Below the pieces are notes generated by a model. It worked only from the letters and a program-made list of their open reading frames with translations, was not told where the DNA came from and searched no databases. Below, one piece after another: positions 36,977 to 45,435 of a DNA stretch of 64,000 nt. A program made the position numbers and the translations under genes. Origin of the DNA: Pseudanabaena biceps (GTDB lineage: Bacteria; Cyanobacteriota; Cyanobacteriia; Pseudanabaenales; Pseudanabaenaceae). The stretch covers positions 3,317,001-3,381,000 of the forward strand of contig JAATWA010000001.1 in the NCBI GenBank assembly GCA_013361095.1, given 5' to 3'. Every line of letters begins with the position of its first letter. The stretch's first letter is position 1.

Positions 36977-38944
36977 TTATTTTTCTTTAAATTGCAACAC
37001 AACCCGACGATTTAAAGCATTAACATCAGCAGTGCTACCTTTGCGAAGCGGTTGCGACCATGACAAAGCTTCAAAACTGACTTTATATTTACTGTCTAAA
37101 CCGCGATCGCGTAGTAGACTCATCACTTCATTAGCTCTCGATTGGGAGAGAAGGAGATTGTAATCATAGTCGCCTGTATTGTCGGAATGTCCACTCACTT
37201 GGATAATTCCTTTTCGACCTTGAATTTTCGCCCAAAATTCATTGAGCTTGGCGACCTCGCTAGCCATAAGTTGTGATTCGTCAGATTGAAAAAACAGGCT
37301 TACTTCTACATCAGATTTAGCAATTGGCAAGGTTGAGCTGTTCACTGAACTATTGACTAGTGTGTTTGTTGAATTATTTACTGGGTTATTTTTAGGGCGA
37401 TCGCTATTTTTAGGAGTAGAGCTTGGATCAATGGCGTTATTGGTGGAGATAATTGTTTTTGGAGAAGAATTAACTTGAGGCTCTAATGCTGCTCTATCCG
37501 ATGGATTGATAGATGGATTTGTAAGCGTATCAACGGATTGATCCATGCTTGTTTTCGTAGGTGGAATATTTTGTAGCCTGTTATCATCCGATCGTTTAAT
37601 TAGAATCCCAAAGGCGATCATTGTCCCGATAAATGCTGCTCCTACAAATATTCCTAAACCTAACTTCCAGAGATGGCTAGAAGTATCCACTTGATCAGAT
37701 TGATTCGACAAATTCTGATCTTGCTCTAATCCCAATAAGTCATGGTTAGCTTGCAAAGCATTGATTTCAAAATCAAGTAATCCTTTTGCAGGCAAAGGCG
37801 CGATCGCTGCGTCCACGACTACAGATTGACGAATGCGTTGACCACTAACCTCAAGCTCAAACCATCGCGAATCATGGCGCATTAAAAAATCGGCTTTGGC
37901 AGGCAAGCCATTAAACGTTTTTACACAGTTTCCTAAATCATCGTAAATAGCAGCATTCTCGGCAATGATGTGATTTTCATTGACTACCTCTGCAAAAATT
38001 TGAGAGAGATTAGTCATTTCACTAGCAATTTTGTAATCCCAAAGATCAATATCTAAGCCATTGTCAAAATCATCTAATTCCTGTAACTGATAGCGATCGA
38101 CATCATTACCAATACCAATCAAAATTAATTTTACATAGTTTCTTTTGCCCACGGCAATTTCTAAGGCTAGCTCTTTGGTATAGCTTTTGACCTGTTCCAA
38201 GTCATCAATTCTGCCATCAGTCAAAAATATATAGATTCCCCTCTGAGCTTCGCGATGTTGATTCATAAAATAAGCGATCGCGGGTAATAGCTTAGTTGTT
38301 TTGCCCAGTTGAAATGTGGCAGGGCCTGAAATAGTTAATTGCTCACAACTGCGATTGTCAAACTCACCTAAAACTTGAACCTCTTCCCCCTGCCCACAGC
38401 CCCAATAAATTAGCGAAGTTTTACCCGTCGCATCTAAATTGCTAGCCAGATAAGCCGTAAAGTCCTGTACTAATGGCTGCAAAATATTAGCAGTGTAATT
38501 TACCTCGTAGCCGCGATCGCGAATTTCTGCAAACGCCTCACGCTGAATCTTGCGCGTTGGTTCTCCATCCTCCATGTAAGACTTCAACCGTCCCTGCTTG
38601 ATGTAATCCGTCAGCAGCGTGGGATCAACTCTTGCTTCCACCTTGCGCCCATAGGCACGCTTCATGGAGGCACTAGCATCTAGAGCTAGTCCTGTACGCC
38701 AACCCTCTGCAAATTTTCCTTGTGGCTCCATTGCGATCGTAAATTCCACTCGACATTTGGCATCGGTAGAGTCTGCGACAACATTCTCTCGAAAGACATT
38801 CACTTCTCCAAATTCTGTTGCCACCAGATGCGATGCTATCTGCAAGCCTTTTATGTCGTCTTTTATCTGTTCACATGGGATTTCATCCTTCATTTTAGGT
38901 TCTACTTCATTAGATTTAGTCTCGGAGTTATCTATTTGTGACAT
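36977..38944 (-). CDS. vWA domain - membrane helix - OmpA C-terminal domain fusion
   Basis: 655 residues. A vWA domain (about 75-330) has MIDAS start LALDASASM and a ~45-residue insert after it (DPTLLTDYIKQGRLKSYM ...). A single membrane helix about 424-448 (LGLGIFVGAAFIGTMIAFGI), a Ser/Asn/Pro-rich spacer and an OmpA-type peptidoglycan-binding domain (about 545-655; ISVSGHSDNTG-like VSGHSDNTGDYDYNLLLSQ) follow. No signal peptide precedes the vWA domain, so it should be cytoplasmic with OmpA in the periplasm. The upstream vWA gene is paralogous over the vWA part. Confidence 0.82.
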   Translation of the reverse strand: MSQIDNSETKSNEVEPKMKDEIPCEQIKDDIKGLQIASHLVATEFGEVNVFRENVVADSTDAKCRVEFTIAMEPQGKFAEGWRTGLALDASASMKRAYGRKVEARVDPTLLTDYIKQGRLKSYMEDGEPTRKIQREAFAEIRDRGYEVNYTANILQPLVQDFTAYLASNLDATGKTSLIYWGCGQGEEVQVLGEFDNRSCEQLTISGPATFQLGKTTKLLPAIAYFMNQHREAQRGIYIFLTDGRIDDLEQVKSYTKELALEIAVGKRNYVKLILIGIGNDVDRYQLQELDDFDNGLDIDLWDYKIASEMTNLSQIFAEVVNENHIIAENAAIYDDLGNCVKTFNGLPAKADFLMRHDSRWFELEVSGQRIRQSVVVDAAIAPLPAKGLLDFEINALQANHDLLGLEQDQNLSNQSDQVDTSSHLWKLGLGIFVGAAFIGTMIAFGILIKRSDDNRLQNIPPTKTSMDQSVDTLTNPSINPSDRAALEPQVNSSPKTIISTNNAIDPSSTPKNSDRPKNNPVNNSTNTLVNSSVNSSTLPIAKSDVEVSLFFQSDESQLMASEVAKLNEFWAKIQGRKGIIQVSGHSDNTGDYDYNLLLSQSRANEVMSLLRDRGLDSKYKVSFEALSWSQPLRKGSTADVNALNRRVVLQFKEK

Positions 38945-39051
38945 ATCAATTCATGCTCTTACTTAATTGTAGGGAACTATTTTCCCTGTCGTTGTTTAGC
39001 TTTAACAAGGGGATTAAGCCTCTTGCCTGAATAAGTACTGATACAAAATAC

Positions 39052-39103
39052 CCAAACCCATCAATTTGCGCTTCCGCAGGGGAGCTCAAATTGATGGGTT
39101 TGG
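39052..39103. repeat. Hairpin between the two vWA genes
   Basis: 17-bp arms 39052-39068 and 39087-39103 with an imperfect GC-rich tip (CGCTTCCGCAGGGGAGCT). It lies just after the stop of the upstream vWA gene, so it is a possible attenuator or terminator between the pair. Confidence 0.75.
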
Positions 39104-39106
39104 CAA

Positions 39107-40111
39107 TTAACAGTCTCCAATGTCTTGCCATTGCTCAGATGGAGAAATCAAAGGTATTTCTATCTCACTAGGCAAAACTTCAGTAATATCTTGAACAACA
39201 TTCCCTCCCGAAAACTCTAAGGTGAAAGCAGTAGAACCCGCAGGCAATTTAAAGCGCATCAGAGCAGGAACTCCAAGGGTATATTCTTCGCAAACAACAC
39301 CTTCTTGATTGAGAATCCTTCCATAGTGCGTGACAATTGTTTCAGCAGAGACAAACTCTTTAAAAATCTGTTCCAAAATCTGGATGTCGTCAGCAACTTG
39401 ATAATCCCAAAGGTCAATCTCAAGTCCTGATGCATCTCGAATAAAACTACCTTCAAACATATTATCTAGTTCTTCGAGTTGCTGCTCATCGATTTCTTTA
39501 CCAACGCCAATCAATAGAAACTTGATAAATGGCTTCACATTGTCAGATATCTCTAAGGCATATTTAAAGCAATATTCTTTCACATCTTCAAGATCTTCGA
39601 TAATGCCATCGGTGATGATCAGACAGATTGCCGCAGGTTGCTTAGCGCCCGTCGCAGGTGCATCTTTGTACTTATTGATGAAATAGGTCAACGTTGGCAA
39701 GAGTTTAGTACCTGTTCCCCAAGGGATTTTTGGCCCTTTAATGGGAAACTGCTCGATTTCTTCACCGCTAAAATTGCCTAAATCCTCAATTAGTTCTCCT
39801 GCCGCACCACAAGCCCAATTGATCAGATCAACCTTTCCTGTTGCCGAAAAGTTGGCGAGATATCTCACCATCACCCTTGCTACGGGTTCAACCACATTTT
39901 GAGTTACAGAGGCATTTGCAAAAAAACTGCTCACTACGCCACTAATGCCATACATCTTTTTCATAGAAGCGGAGCCATCCAAAGCCAAGCCCACTCTAGC
40001 ACCTTCAATATCTGGAACCATCAGAATAGTTGCCACGATGTCGATGTTTCCATTGTTTTGAGGATAGACATTGACTTCGCCAAAGGGCTGAACAACACTT
40101 TTTAATTGCAT
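39107..40111 (-). CDS. vWA domain protein
   Basis: 334 residues. It starts MQLKSVVQPFGEVNVYPQNN and has a vWA domain with MIDAS GLALDGSASMKKMYG, then LIITDGIIEDLEDVKEY and DIDLWDYQVADDI. The closely similar gene at 36977 shares GEVNVF, the MIDAS, the DDLEQVKSYTKELALEI region and IDLWDYKIASEM, so the pair arose by duplication; only the other copy gained a membrane and OmpA part. ATG 40111 is preferred over TTG 40117. Its function is unknown. Confidence 0.8.
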   Translation of the reverse strand: MQLKSVVQPFGEVNVYPQNNGNIDIVATILMVPDIEGARVGLALDGSASMKKMYGISGVVSSFFANASVTQNVVEPVARVMVRYLANFSATGKVDLINWACGAAGELIEDLGNFSGEEIEQFPIKGPKIPWGTGTKLLPTLTYFINKYKDAPATGAKQPAAICLIITDGIIEDLEDVKEYCFKYALEISDNVKPFIKFLLIGVGKEIDEQQLEELDNMFEGSFIRDASGLEIDLWDYQVADDIQILEQIFKEFVSAETIVTHYGRILNQEGVVCEEYTLGVPALMRFKLPAGSTAFTLEFSGGNVVQDITEVLPSEIEIPLISPSEQWQDIGDC

Positions 40112-40160
40112 ACTCAAAATCTCTGATATTCACATCCAAATAGTAGCTTATAGCGTTAGA

Positions 40161-40270
40161 GCGTGTTTGAGAAGTTTTTTTACCCCCCCTCTAACTCCCT
40201 TTTGCAAAGGGGGAGTTAGAGGGGGGGAAAAGCAGAAATTTATGTTAGCTTGGAGGCTTCTCAAACACGC
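40161..40270. repeat. 110-bp miniature element with 14-bp terminal inverted repeats
   Basis: GCGTGTTTGAGAAG (40161-40174) is inverted at 40257-40270. Inside is an imperfect C-run/G-run hairpin (40183-40228; CCCTCTAACTCCC against GGGAGTTAGAGGG). It lies at the border of the accessory island. Confidence 0.75.
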
Positions 40271-40356
40271 CCTTAATGTATACGATCCCCCGAGATCCTC
40301 AATCCAGAATTTCTCGCATAAATAACTTGTATCGAAATCTACAAACGTATTCCTCA

Positions 40357-40731
40357 ATGTTGCCCTCAAAAACAACATCTCTCAAGATTGCTTACGAGCA
40401 AGGACAAGTCGGAACTATCGTCGAAATTCTTGCCCTTGAAATTTACGAAGTTGAATTTAGCGACGATAATGGTCAAACCTACGCTACAAGAGTTCTAAGC
40501 ATCTATCAGATCCTAAAACTTTACCTTTTTCCTTTCTACTTTTTTCTTGAACTTATGAACGATGCAGAGTTATTGGCAATAATCGCACAAGCAGAACGAG
40601 AGGGCTGGACGGAACTTGATCTGTCGGGGAATGATCTGGAAGGATTACCCAGCGAAATTGGACGGTTGCAAAGTCTGGAAAGGTTGATTTTAGGTAAGTG
40701 GGATTATGAGATAATAAATGTACAATCTTGA
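40357..40731 (+). pseudogene. Fused remnants: DUF4926-like piece plus first 50 residues of the LRR-Roco gene
   Basis: One open frame joins two fragments. The first (about 40396-40526) reads GQVGTIVEILALEIYEVEFS, matching the DUF4926 part of the protein at 45779. The second, from ATG 40555, matches the start of the LRR-Roco protein at 42649 residue for residue (AELLAIIAQAEREGWTELDL), about 94% identical in DNA, and breaks off at GKWDY. I read this as a recombination scar rather than a working gene. Confidence 0.75.
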
Positions 40732-40755
40732 TAGTAATTTAGAGAGGTCTTGCTA

Positions 40756-40986
40756 ATGAATTATCTAGAGCGAATTACATTGGATTCTCAAGTGATGGGC
40801 GGTAAGCCTTGCATTCGGGGAATGCGGGTTACTGTTGGTACATTAGTTGGACTATTGGCGGTTGGACATTCGGTTGAAGAAATTTTAAATGCTTATCCTT
40901 ATTTAGAGAAAGAGGATATTACGGCGGCGTTGTCCTATGTGGCTTGGCAGTCTGAGGAGATAGAGGTCGCTTTGGTGTCGGCATGA
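40756..40986 (+). CDS. DUF433 antitoxin-like protein
   Basis: 76 residues. RITLDSQVMGGKPCIRGMRV and ILNAYPYLEKEDITAALSY are the DUF433 signature, a small winged-helix-like VapB-type family usually paired with a DUF5615 PIN-like toxin. AGAGAGG lies 8 nt before ATG 40756 and decides the start over the TTG 6 bp upstream. Its stop overlaps an ATG (ATGA), where the toxin would be expected, but only a 21-codon remnant follows. Confidence 0.85.
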   Translation: MNYLERITLDSQVMGGKPCIRGMRVTVGTLVGLLAVGHSVEEILNAYPYLEKEDITAALSYVAWQSEEIEVALVSA

Positions 40987-41048
40987 AGATTTTTGGTGGC
41001 GCACAGGCAAAAGTTGTAGGATATTATTGGGTAATGTCACCTTATTAA
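40983..41048 (+). pseudogene. Possible truncated DUF5615 toxin start
   Basis: ATG 40983 overlaps the DUF433 stop and gives 21 residues beginning MKIFGGAQAK before TAA. DUF5615 toxins often begin MKI-x-x-DAQL. The position and overlap are right, but the sequence is short, so the call is tentative. Confidence 0.3.
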
Positions 41049-41059
41049 AAAATAAATTT

Positions 41060-41281
41060 ATGGATGGCGCTATTTTAATTCAACAAGCTTTGCAGCTTGA
41101 CTTTACAGAAAGGATTCATTTGATTGATGTTTTGTGGCATAGCCTTGATTCGTCAGATCGTGAAGAGATTGATTTGGCTTGGTTGCGTGAGTCTCAAAGT
41201 CGCTTAACTGCCTATCAATCTGGTCAGATAGAAGCAATTGATGGACAAAAGGTTTTTGATGAGATTGAAGCTTTACTTTAA
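41060..41281 (+). CDS. Addiction-module antitoxin component (TIGR02574-like)
   Basis: 73 residues, acidic. ILIQQALQLDFTERIHLIDVLWHSLD with later AWLRESQSRLTAYQSGQIEAI-like sequence (shortened here) is the pattern of the putative addiction-module component that precedes ParE/RelE toxins. ATG 41060 lies in an A/T-rich stretch; the frame upstream to 41027 is not needed. The toxin starts 3 bp after its stop. Confidence 0.82.
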   Translation: MDGAILIQQALQLDFTERIHLIDVLWHSLDSSDREEIDLAWLRESQSRLTAYQSGQIEAIDGQKVFDEIEALL

Positions 41282-41284
41282 ATC

Positions 41285-41581
41285 ATGGATGTCAAGTTTT
41301 TATCTCCATCTAGAGATGAATTGAAACTAGCGATAGAGTTTTATGAGAAAAGTTCTGTGGGATTGGGTTCTCGATTCTTGAATGAGGTTAAAGCGTCTAT
41401 TTCGCGAATTGTCAAAAATCCGCAAGCATGGAGTCTTTTGGATGACAAGATTCGTAGATGTAGATTACAAAGGTTCCCTTATGGAATTGTTTATGCGATC
41501 GCACAAGAGGCGATCGTAATTGTCTCGGTTATGCATTTACATCGCCATCCTCAGTCTTGGCAAAAGAACTTGAATGAGTAG
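41285..41581 (+). CDS. ParE/RelE-superfamily toxin
   Basis: 98 residues. FLSPSRDELKLAIEFYEKSS, GLGSRFLNEVKASI and RRCRLQRFPYGIVYAI followed by VSVMHLHRHPQSW are the standard ParE-type elements. It is paired with the antitoxin at 41060. The last codons and the stop (GAATGAGTAG, 41572-41581) form one copy of the target duplication of the MITE that follows, so the insertion left the gene intact. Confidence 0.88.
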   Translation: MDVKFLSPSRDELKLAIEFYEKSSVGLGSRFLNEVKASISRIVKNPQAWSLLDDKIRRCRLQRFPYGIVYAIAQEAIVIVSVMHLHRHPQSWQKNLNE

Positions 41582-41801
41582 CAGGGCAACCGCACACGTT
41601 TCTGAATATTTTGGTATAGTTCACTTTTAGGATCGAGATTACTTGATCCTAGAATTTTGCGATCACAAGTTTCACAATAAATACACAATTGACGTTTTTT
41701 GAAAGAACTTCCTATTTTGTATTCATTTTGATTGAAACCTTTATCTAGCAATTGTTTGCAGTTTACTCGTGAATTATTTAGAAACGTGTGCGGTTGCCCT
41801 G
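41582..41801. mobile_element. 220-bp MITE with 22-bp terminal inverted repeats
   Basis: CAGGGCAACCGCACACGTTTCT (41582-41603) is exactly inverted at 41780-41801. GAATGAGTAG flanks it directly on both sides (41572-41581, 41802-41811), a 10-bp target duplication. No transposase is inside; the internal ~65-codon minus frame has no recognisable domain. CAGGG ends with 8-10-bp duplications recall ISAs1-type elements (inference). The remaining ~100 bp to the next gene hold a TTTCTACTTTTTTCTTGA motif seen twice more nearby. Confidence 0.92.
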
Positions 41802-41912
41802 GAATGAGTAGTGCGAGTATAGGTTTATTGTTCCCCTTCTACTTTTTTCTTGACCGCGATCGCCTGCCTAAAAATCTTGTAAAATACTAGAAAATCAGCA
41901 TCAGAGAACATA

Positions 41913-42245
41913 ATGAAAGTTACACTTGATCGCTATATTGAGATTACGCCCGATATTCGTGGTGGTAAGCCGCGCATTGCTGGAAGACGGATTACGGTTT
42001 CAGATGTGGCGATCGCTTATTTGCGATTGGGGCAGTCGCTTGAAGAGGTGGCGGCGGAGTACGACCTCACTTTGTCGGAAGTGTATGCGGCGATGTCATT
42101 TTATTATGATAACAAAGTGGCGATCGATGAGAGCATTCAAGCTTCAGAGACTTTTGCAGATTCACTACGTCCTCTTTATCCTTCTCTTTTGCAAGAAAAA
42201 ATCAAGGTGTTAAAGAATGTCAGAACGAATTCGCTATCATCTTGA
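41913..42245 (+). CDS. DUF433 antitoxin-like protein
   Basis: 110 residues. YIEITPDIRGGKPRIAGRRI and LRLGQSLEEVAAEYDLTLSE match DUF433. The C-terminal ~35 residues are an extension that overlaps the next gene by 29 bp. It forms the first half of a canonical DUF433-DUF5615 pair. Confidence 0.88.
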   Translation: MKVTLDRYIEITPDIRGGKPRIAGRRITVSDVAIAYLRLGQSLEEVAAEYDLTLSEVYAAMSFYYDNKVAIDESIQASETFADSLRPLYPSLLQEKIKVLKNVRTNSLSS

Positions 42246-42552
42246 TGAAAATGTTAGCTTTGCGATCGCACAGGGACTAAGACGTGCAGGGATTGATGTA
42301 ACTATTCCGCGAGAAGTTGGTTTGATTGGCAAAAGTGATATGGAGCATTTGGTATTTGCGAATGCCGAGAAGAGGGTTTTGCTTACCCATGATGATGATT
42401 TGTTGGTTTTGGCGCATCGTGGCTGTGAGCATTATGGAATTACTTATTGTCGTAAGGATTCAAGATCTACAGGTCAGATTATCCGATTGTTGATCTTGCT
42501 TTATGAGGTGTCGTTAGCTGATGAAATGAAAGGGAAAATCGAGTATTTATAA
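42217..42552 (+). CDS. DUF5615 PIN-like toxin
   Basis: 111 residues. HLDENVSFAIAQGLRRAGID, then LLTHDDDLLVLAHRG, fits the DUF5615 family: PIN-like fold with clustered acids (Asp, Glu near the start and the DDD near residue 58) suggesting metal-dependent RNase activity. It starts inside the DUF433 gene (29-bp overlap), typical of coupled TA expression. Confidence 0.85.
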   Translation: MSERIRYHLDENVSFAIAQGLRRAGIDVTIPREVGLIGKSDMEHLVFANAEKRVLLTHDDDLLVLAHRGCEHYGITYCRKDSRSTGQIIRLLILLYEVSLADEMKGKIEYL

Positions 42553-42648
42553 CTCTTTTACATTTTTGAGCAACAAACACTATAAATTTAGTCAAGAACA
42601 TCAAAATCCCAATTTTTCCTTTTCCCTTTCTACTTTTTCCTTGAATTT

Positions 42649-45435
42649 ATGACAGATGCAGAGTTATTGGCAATAATCGCACAAGCAGAACGTGAGGGCT
42701 GGACGGAACTCGATCTGTCGGGGAAAGATCTGGAAGGATTACCTAGCGAAATTGGACGGTTGCAAAGTCTGGAAAAGTTGATTTTAGGTAAGTGGGACTA
42801 TAAGGAAGGAAAGAATAAAGGCGAAAATCGTTTAACTGCTATTCCCCAAGAGATTTTTCAATTAACCAATCTCAAAAAACTTCACGTTTCATACAACAAA
42901 ATCACGGTGATACCAGATGCGATCGGCAACTTAACCAATCTCACTCAGCTTAACCTCAGTGACAGCCAAATTACGCAGATACCAGATGCGATCGGCAACT
43001 TAACCAATCTCACTCAGCTTAACCTCAGTGACAACCAAATTACGCAGATACCAGACGCAATCGCCCAATTAGCAAATCTGACTACGCTTAACCTCCAGAG
43101 AAACCAGATTGCGGCGATACCAGATGCGGTCAGCAAATTAGAAAATCTGTCTATGCTTATCCTCAGTGGCAACCAAATTTTGCATATACCAGATACGATC
43201 AGCAAATTAGAAAATCTGTCTACGCTTTCCCTTGGCGAAAGTCAAATCACTGAAATCCCAGAAGCAATTACAAAATTAGTCAATCTATCTACGCTTTACC
43301 TTTCTAACAACCGAATTAAAGAAATCCCAGATACAATTGCTGACCTAATCAATCTTACAAATCTTCAACTATGGAATAACCGAATCAAAGAAATCCCATT
43401 AGCAATTACTAATTTAGTTAATCTCACCGAGCTTAATCTTTTTGATAACCAAATCACCGAGATGCCTGACGCGATCACCAGCCTAGCAAATCTGACAGAG
43501 CTTTACCTCTCTTACAACCAAATCAAGGAGATACCTGACGCAATCACCAACTTAGCAAATCTGACAGAGCTTTCCCTCTCTAACAACCAAATCAAGGAGA
43601 TACCTGACGCGATCACCAACTTAGCAAATCTGACAGGGCTTGACCTCTCTAACAACCAAATCACAGAGATACCAGAGGAGATCGCCAAATTAGTAAATCT
43701 GACTTCGCTTTCCCTTCATAGCAACCAAATTACGCAGATTCCTGATGTACTTGAAAATTTACCAAGACTACAAAAACTAGATTTGCGAAGAAACCCGTTA
43801 CCAATTTCTCCAGAAATTTTAGGTGTACCAGAACTTTATGAACCTTCTGGTTCAGTTGAAAATATCTTTAATTATTTACGCCAACTTCGTAGTGGTGAAG
43901 TGCGTCCACTCAATGAAGCAAAGTTAATTTTGGTTGGACAGGGTAGCGTTGGTAAGACATCGCTAATTAAAAAATTAGTTCACAATCGGTATAACCCCAA
44001 TGAACAACAAACTGATGGTCTGAATGTAGAACCTTGGGACATACAAGTTAATAGCAAAGACATTCGCCTTAATGTTTGGGATTTTGGCGGACAAGAAATC
44101 TATCATGCCACTCATCAGTTTTTTCTAACTAAGCGTAGTCTTTATCTATTGGTTTGCAACTGTCGCACCAGCGAAGAAGAGAACCGCATTGAATATTGGC
44201 TAAAACTGATTGAGAGCTTTGGCGATAAGTCTCCCGTGATTATCGTTGGCAACAAAAAAGACGAACAACCTCTCGATATCAATCGCAAAGCACTGCGCGA
44301 GAAATATCCTAATATTCAAGCGATCATTGAAACCTCCTGTCAAGACAACATAGGCATTGATGAACTTCGCGCCGCCATTTTGAAGCAAGTTGGCAACCTC
44401 AAAGAAGTCTATGACCTCTTGCCTCTATCTTGGTTTGAGGTCAAGCAACAACTTGAAGCTATGACCGAAGACTTTATTAGCTATAACCGCTATATCGGCA
44501 TCTGTCACGAGAATAAAATTCCTGAAGAACACAACCAAGAGCAATTAATCGATCTGCTCCATCGTCTCGGCTTAGTTCTCAACTTTCGCGATCATCCCAT
44601 TCTCAAAGGTACAAACGTTCTTAAACCTGAATGGGTAACAGAAGGCATTTATAAACTGCTTAGCGATGACATTCTCAAAACTGAAAACAAAGGCATCTTC
44701 GCACTCGTAGATCTAAACCGCATTCTTGATTTAGATCGTTACCCCAGAGATCGGCATCATTACTTGATCGAGTTAATGCAAGAATTCAAGCTTTGCTTTA
44801 CCATCGATTGCCACCCACCTAAATTTCTTATCCCTGCCATTCTGCCTAAAGACGAACCTCAAAACACCAGACTCCCAGACGATATCCTCGAATTTCAATA
44901 TCATTACCGCATTCTACCCAATAGCATCATCTCCCGCTTTATCGTTAATACCAGCGACTATATCCACGATCAAACCTACTGGCGCAGTGGTGTAATGCTT
45001 GCCTATCCAGAATCGGGAGAAGTTTACAACATCGCTCGTATCAAAGCCGATACCGAAGACAAAAAGATCTTCATCGCCATTAGCGGACGCAAAGAAACCC
45101 GCCGCGAATTTCTCGCCATCATCCGCAAAGAACTTAATAAAATCCACAAAAATTTTAGCAATCTTGATATCACCGAATGGGTGAATATTCCTGAACACCC
45201 CAACATTGAGCCGCTAAATTACCAAGATCTCTTAATAGCTGAAGATGCAGGAGAATCAACCGTATTTGTCGCCAAAATCAGGAAAAAAATTGATATAAGT
45301 AAATTGTTAGACGGTTACGCATCCAAGCTAGCTAGACAAGAACAGGTTTACATTGAAAAGCAAATTAATTACTACCAATATGGACAAGGAGATAATTTTG
45401 CAGGTGATGAGGTGGAAGGTCATAAAATAGGATGA
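42649..45435 (+). CDS. LRR-Roco GTPase
   Basis: 928 residues. About 15 leucine-rich repeats of 23 residues (1-~390; LTELxLSxNQIxxIPDAIxN) come first. A Roc GTPase follows with P-loop GQGSVGKTS (about 427-437), DFGGQE (about 478) and NKKD (about 534), then a COR region (about 575-800) and a C-terminal part ending YGQGDNFAGDEVEGHKIG. Bacterial Roco proteins are dimeric GTPases related to LRRK2, with roles known for few. It overlaps the next gene by 4 bp and heads a four-gene unit. Adjacent 69-bp DNA repeats are nearly identical, so the LRR array expanded recently. Confidence 0.92.
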   Translation: MTDAELLAIIAQAEREGWTELDLSGKDLEGLPSEIGRLQSLEKLILGKWDYKEGKNKGENRLTAIPQEIFQLTNLKKLHVSYNKITVIPDAIGNLTNLTQLNLSDSQITQIPDAIGNLTNLTQLNLSDNQITQIPDAIAQLANLTTLNLQRNQIAAIPDAVSKLENLSMLILSGNQILHIPDTISKLENLSTLSLGESQITEIPEAITKLVNLSTLYLSNNRIKEIPDTIADLINLTNLQLWNNRIKEIPLAITNLVNLTELNLFDNQITEMPDAITSLANLTELYLSYNQIKEIPDAITNLANLTELSLSNNQIKEIPDAITNLANLTGLDLSNNQITEIPEEIAKLVNLTSLSLHSNQITQIPDVLENLPRLQKLDLRRNPLPISPEILGVPELYEPSGSVENIFNYLRQLRSGEVRPLNEAKLILVGQGSVGKTSLIKKLVHNRYNPNEQQTDGLNVEPWDIQVNSKDIRLNVWDFGGQEIYHATHQFFLTKRSLYLLVCNCRTSEEENRIEYWLKLIESFGDKSPVIIVGNKKDEQPLDINRKALREKYPNIQAIIETSCQDNIGIDELRAAILKQVGNLKEVYDLLPLSWFEVKQQLEAMTEDFISYNRYIGICHENKIPEEHNQEQLIDLLHRLGLVLNFRDHPILKGTNVLKPEWVTEGIYKLLSDDILKTENKGIFALVDLNRILDLDRYPRDRHHYLIELMQEFKLCFTIDCHPPKFLIPAILPKDEPQNTRLPDDILEFQYHYRILPNSIISRFIVNTSDYIHDQTYWRSGVMLAYPESGEVYNIARIKADTEDKKIFIAISGRKETRREFLAIIRKELNKIHKNFSNLDITEWVNIPEHPNIEPLNYQDLLIAEDAGESTVFVAKIRKKIDISKLLDGYASKLARQEQVYIEKQINYYQYGQGDNFAGDEVEGHKIG

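Noticed and set aside
41551..41751. 65-codon minus-strand frame in the MITE as a transposase remnant
   Set aside because: It shows no transposase motif, crosses one terminal repeat and runs into the toxin gene.
42900..43760. Regular ~69-bp DNA repeats that might suggest a CRISPR-like array
   Set aside because: They are coding, period 69 equals 23-residue LRR units, and there are no unique spacers.
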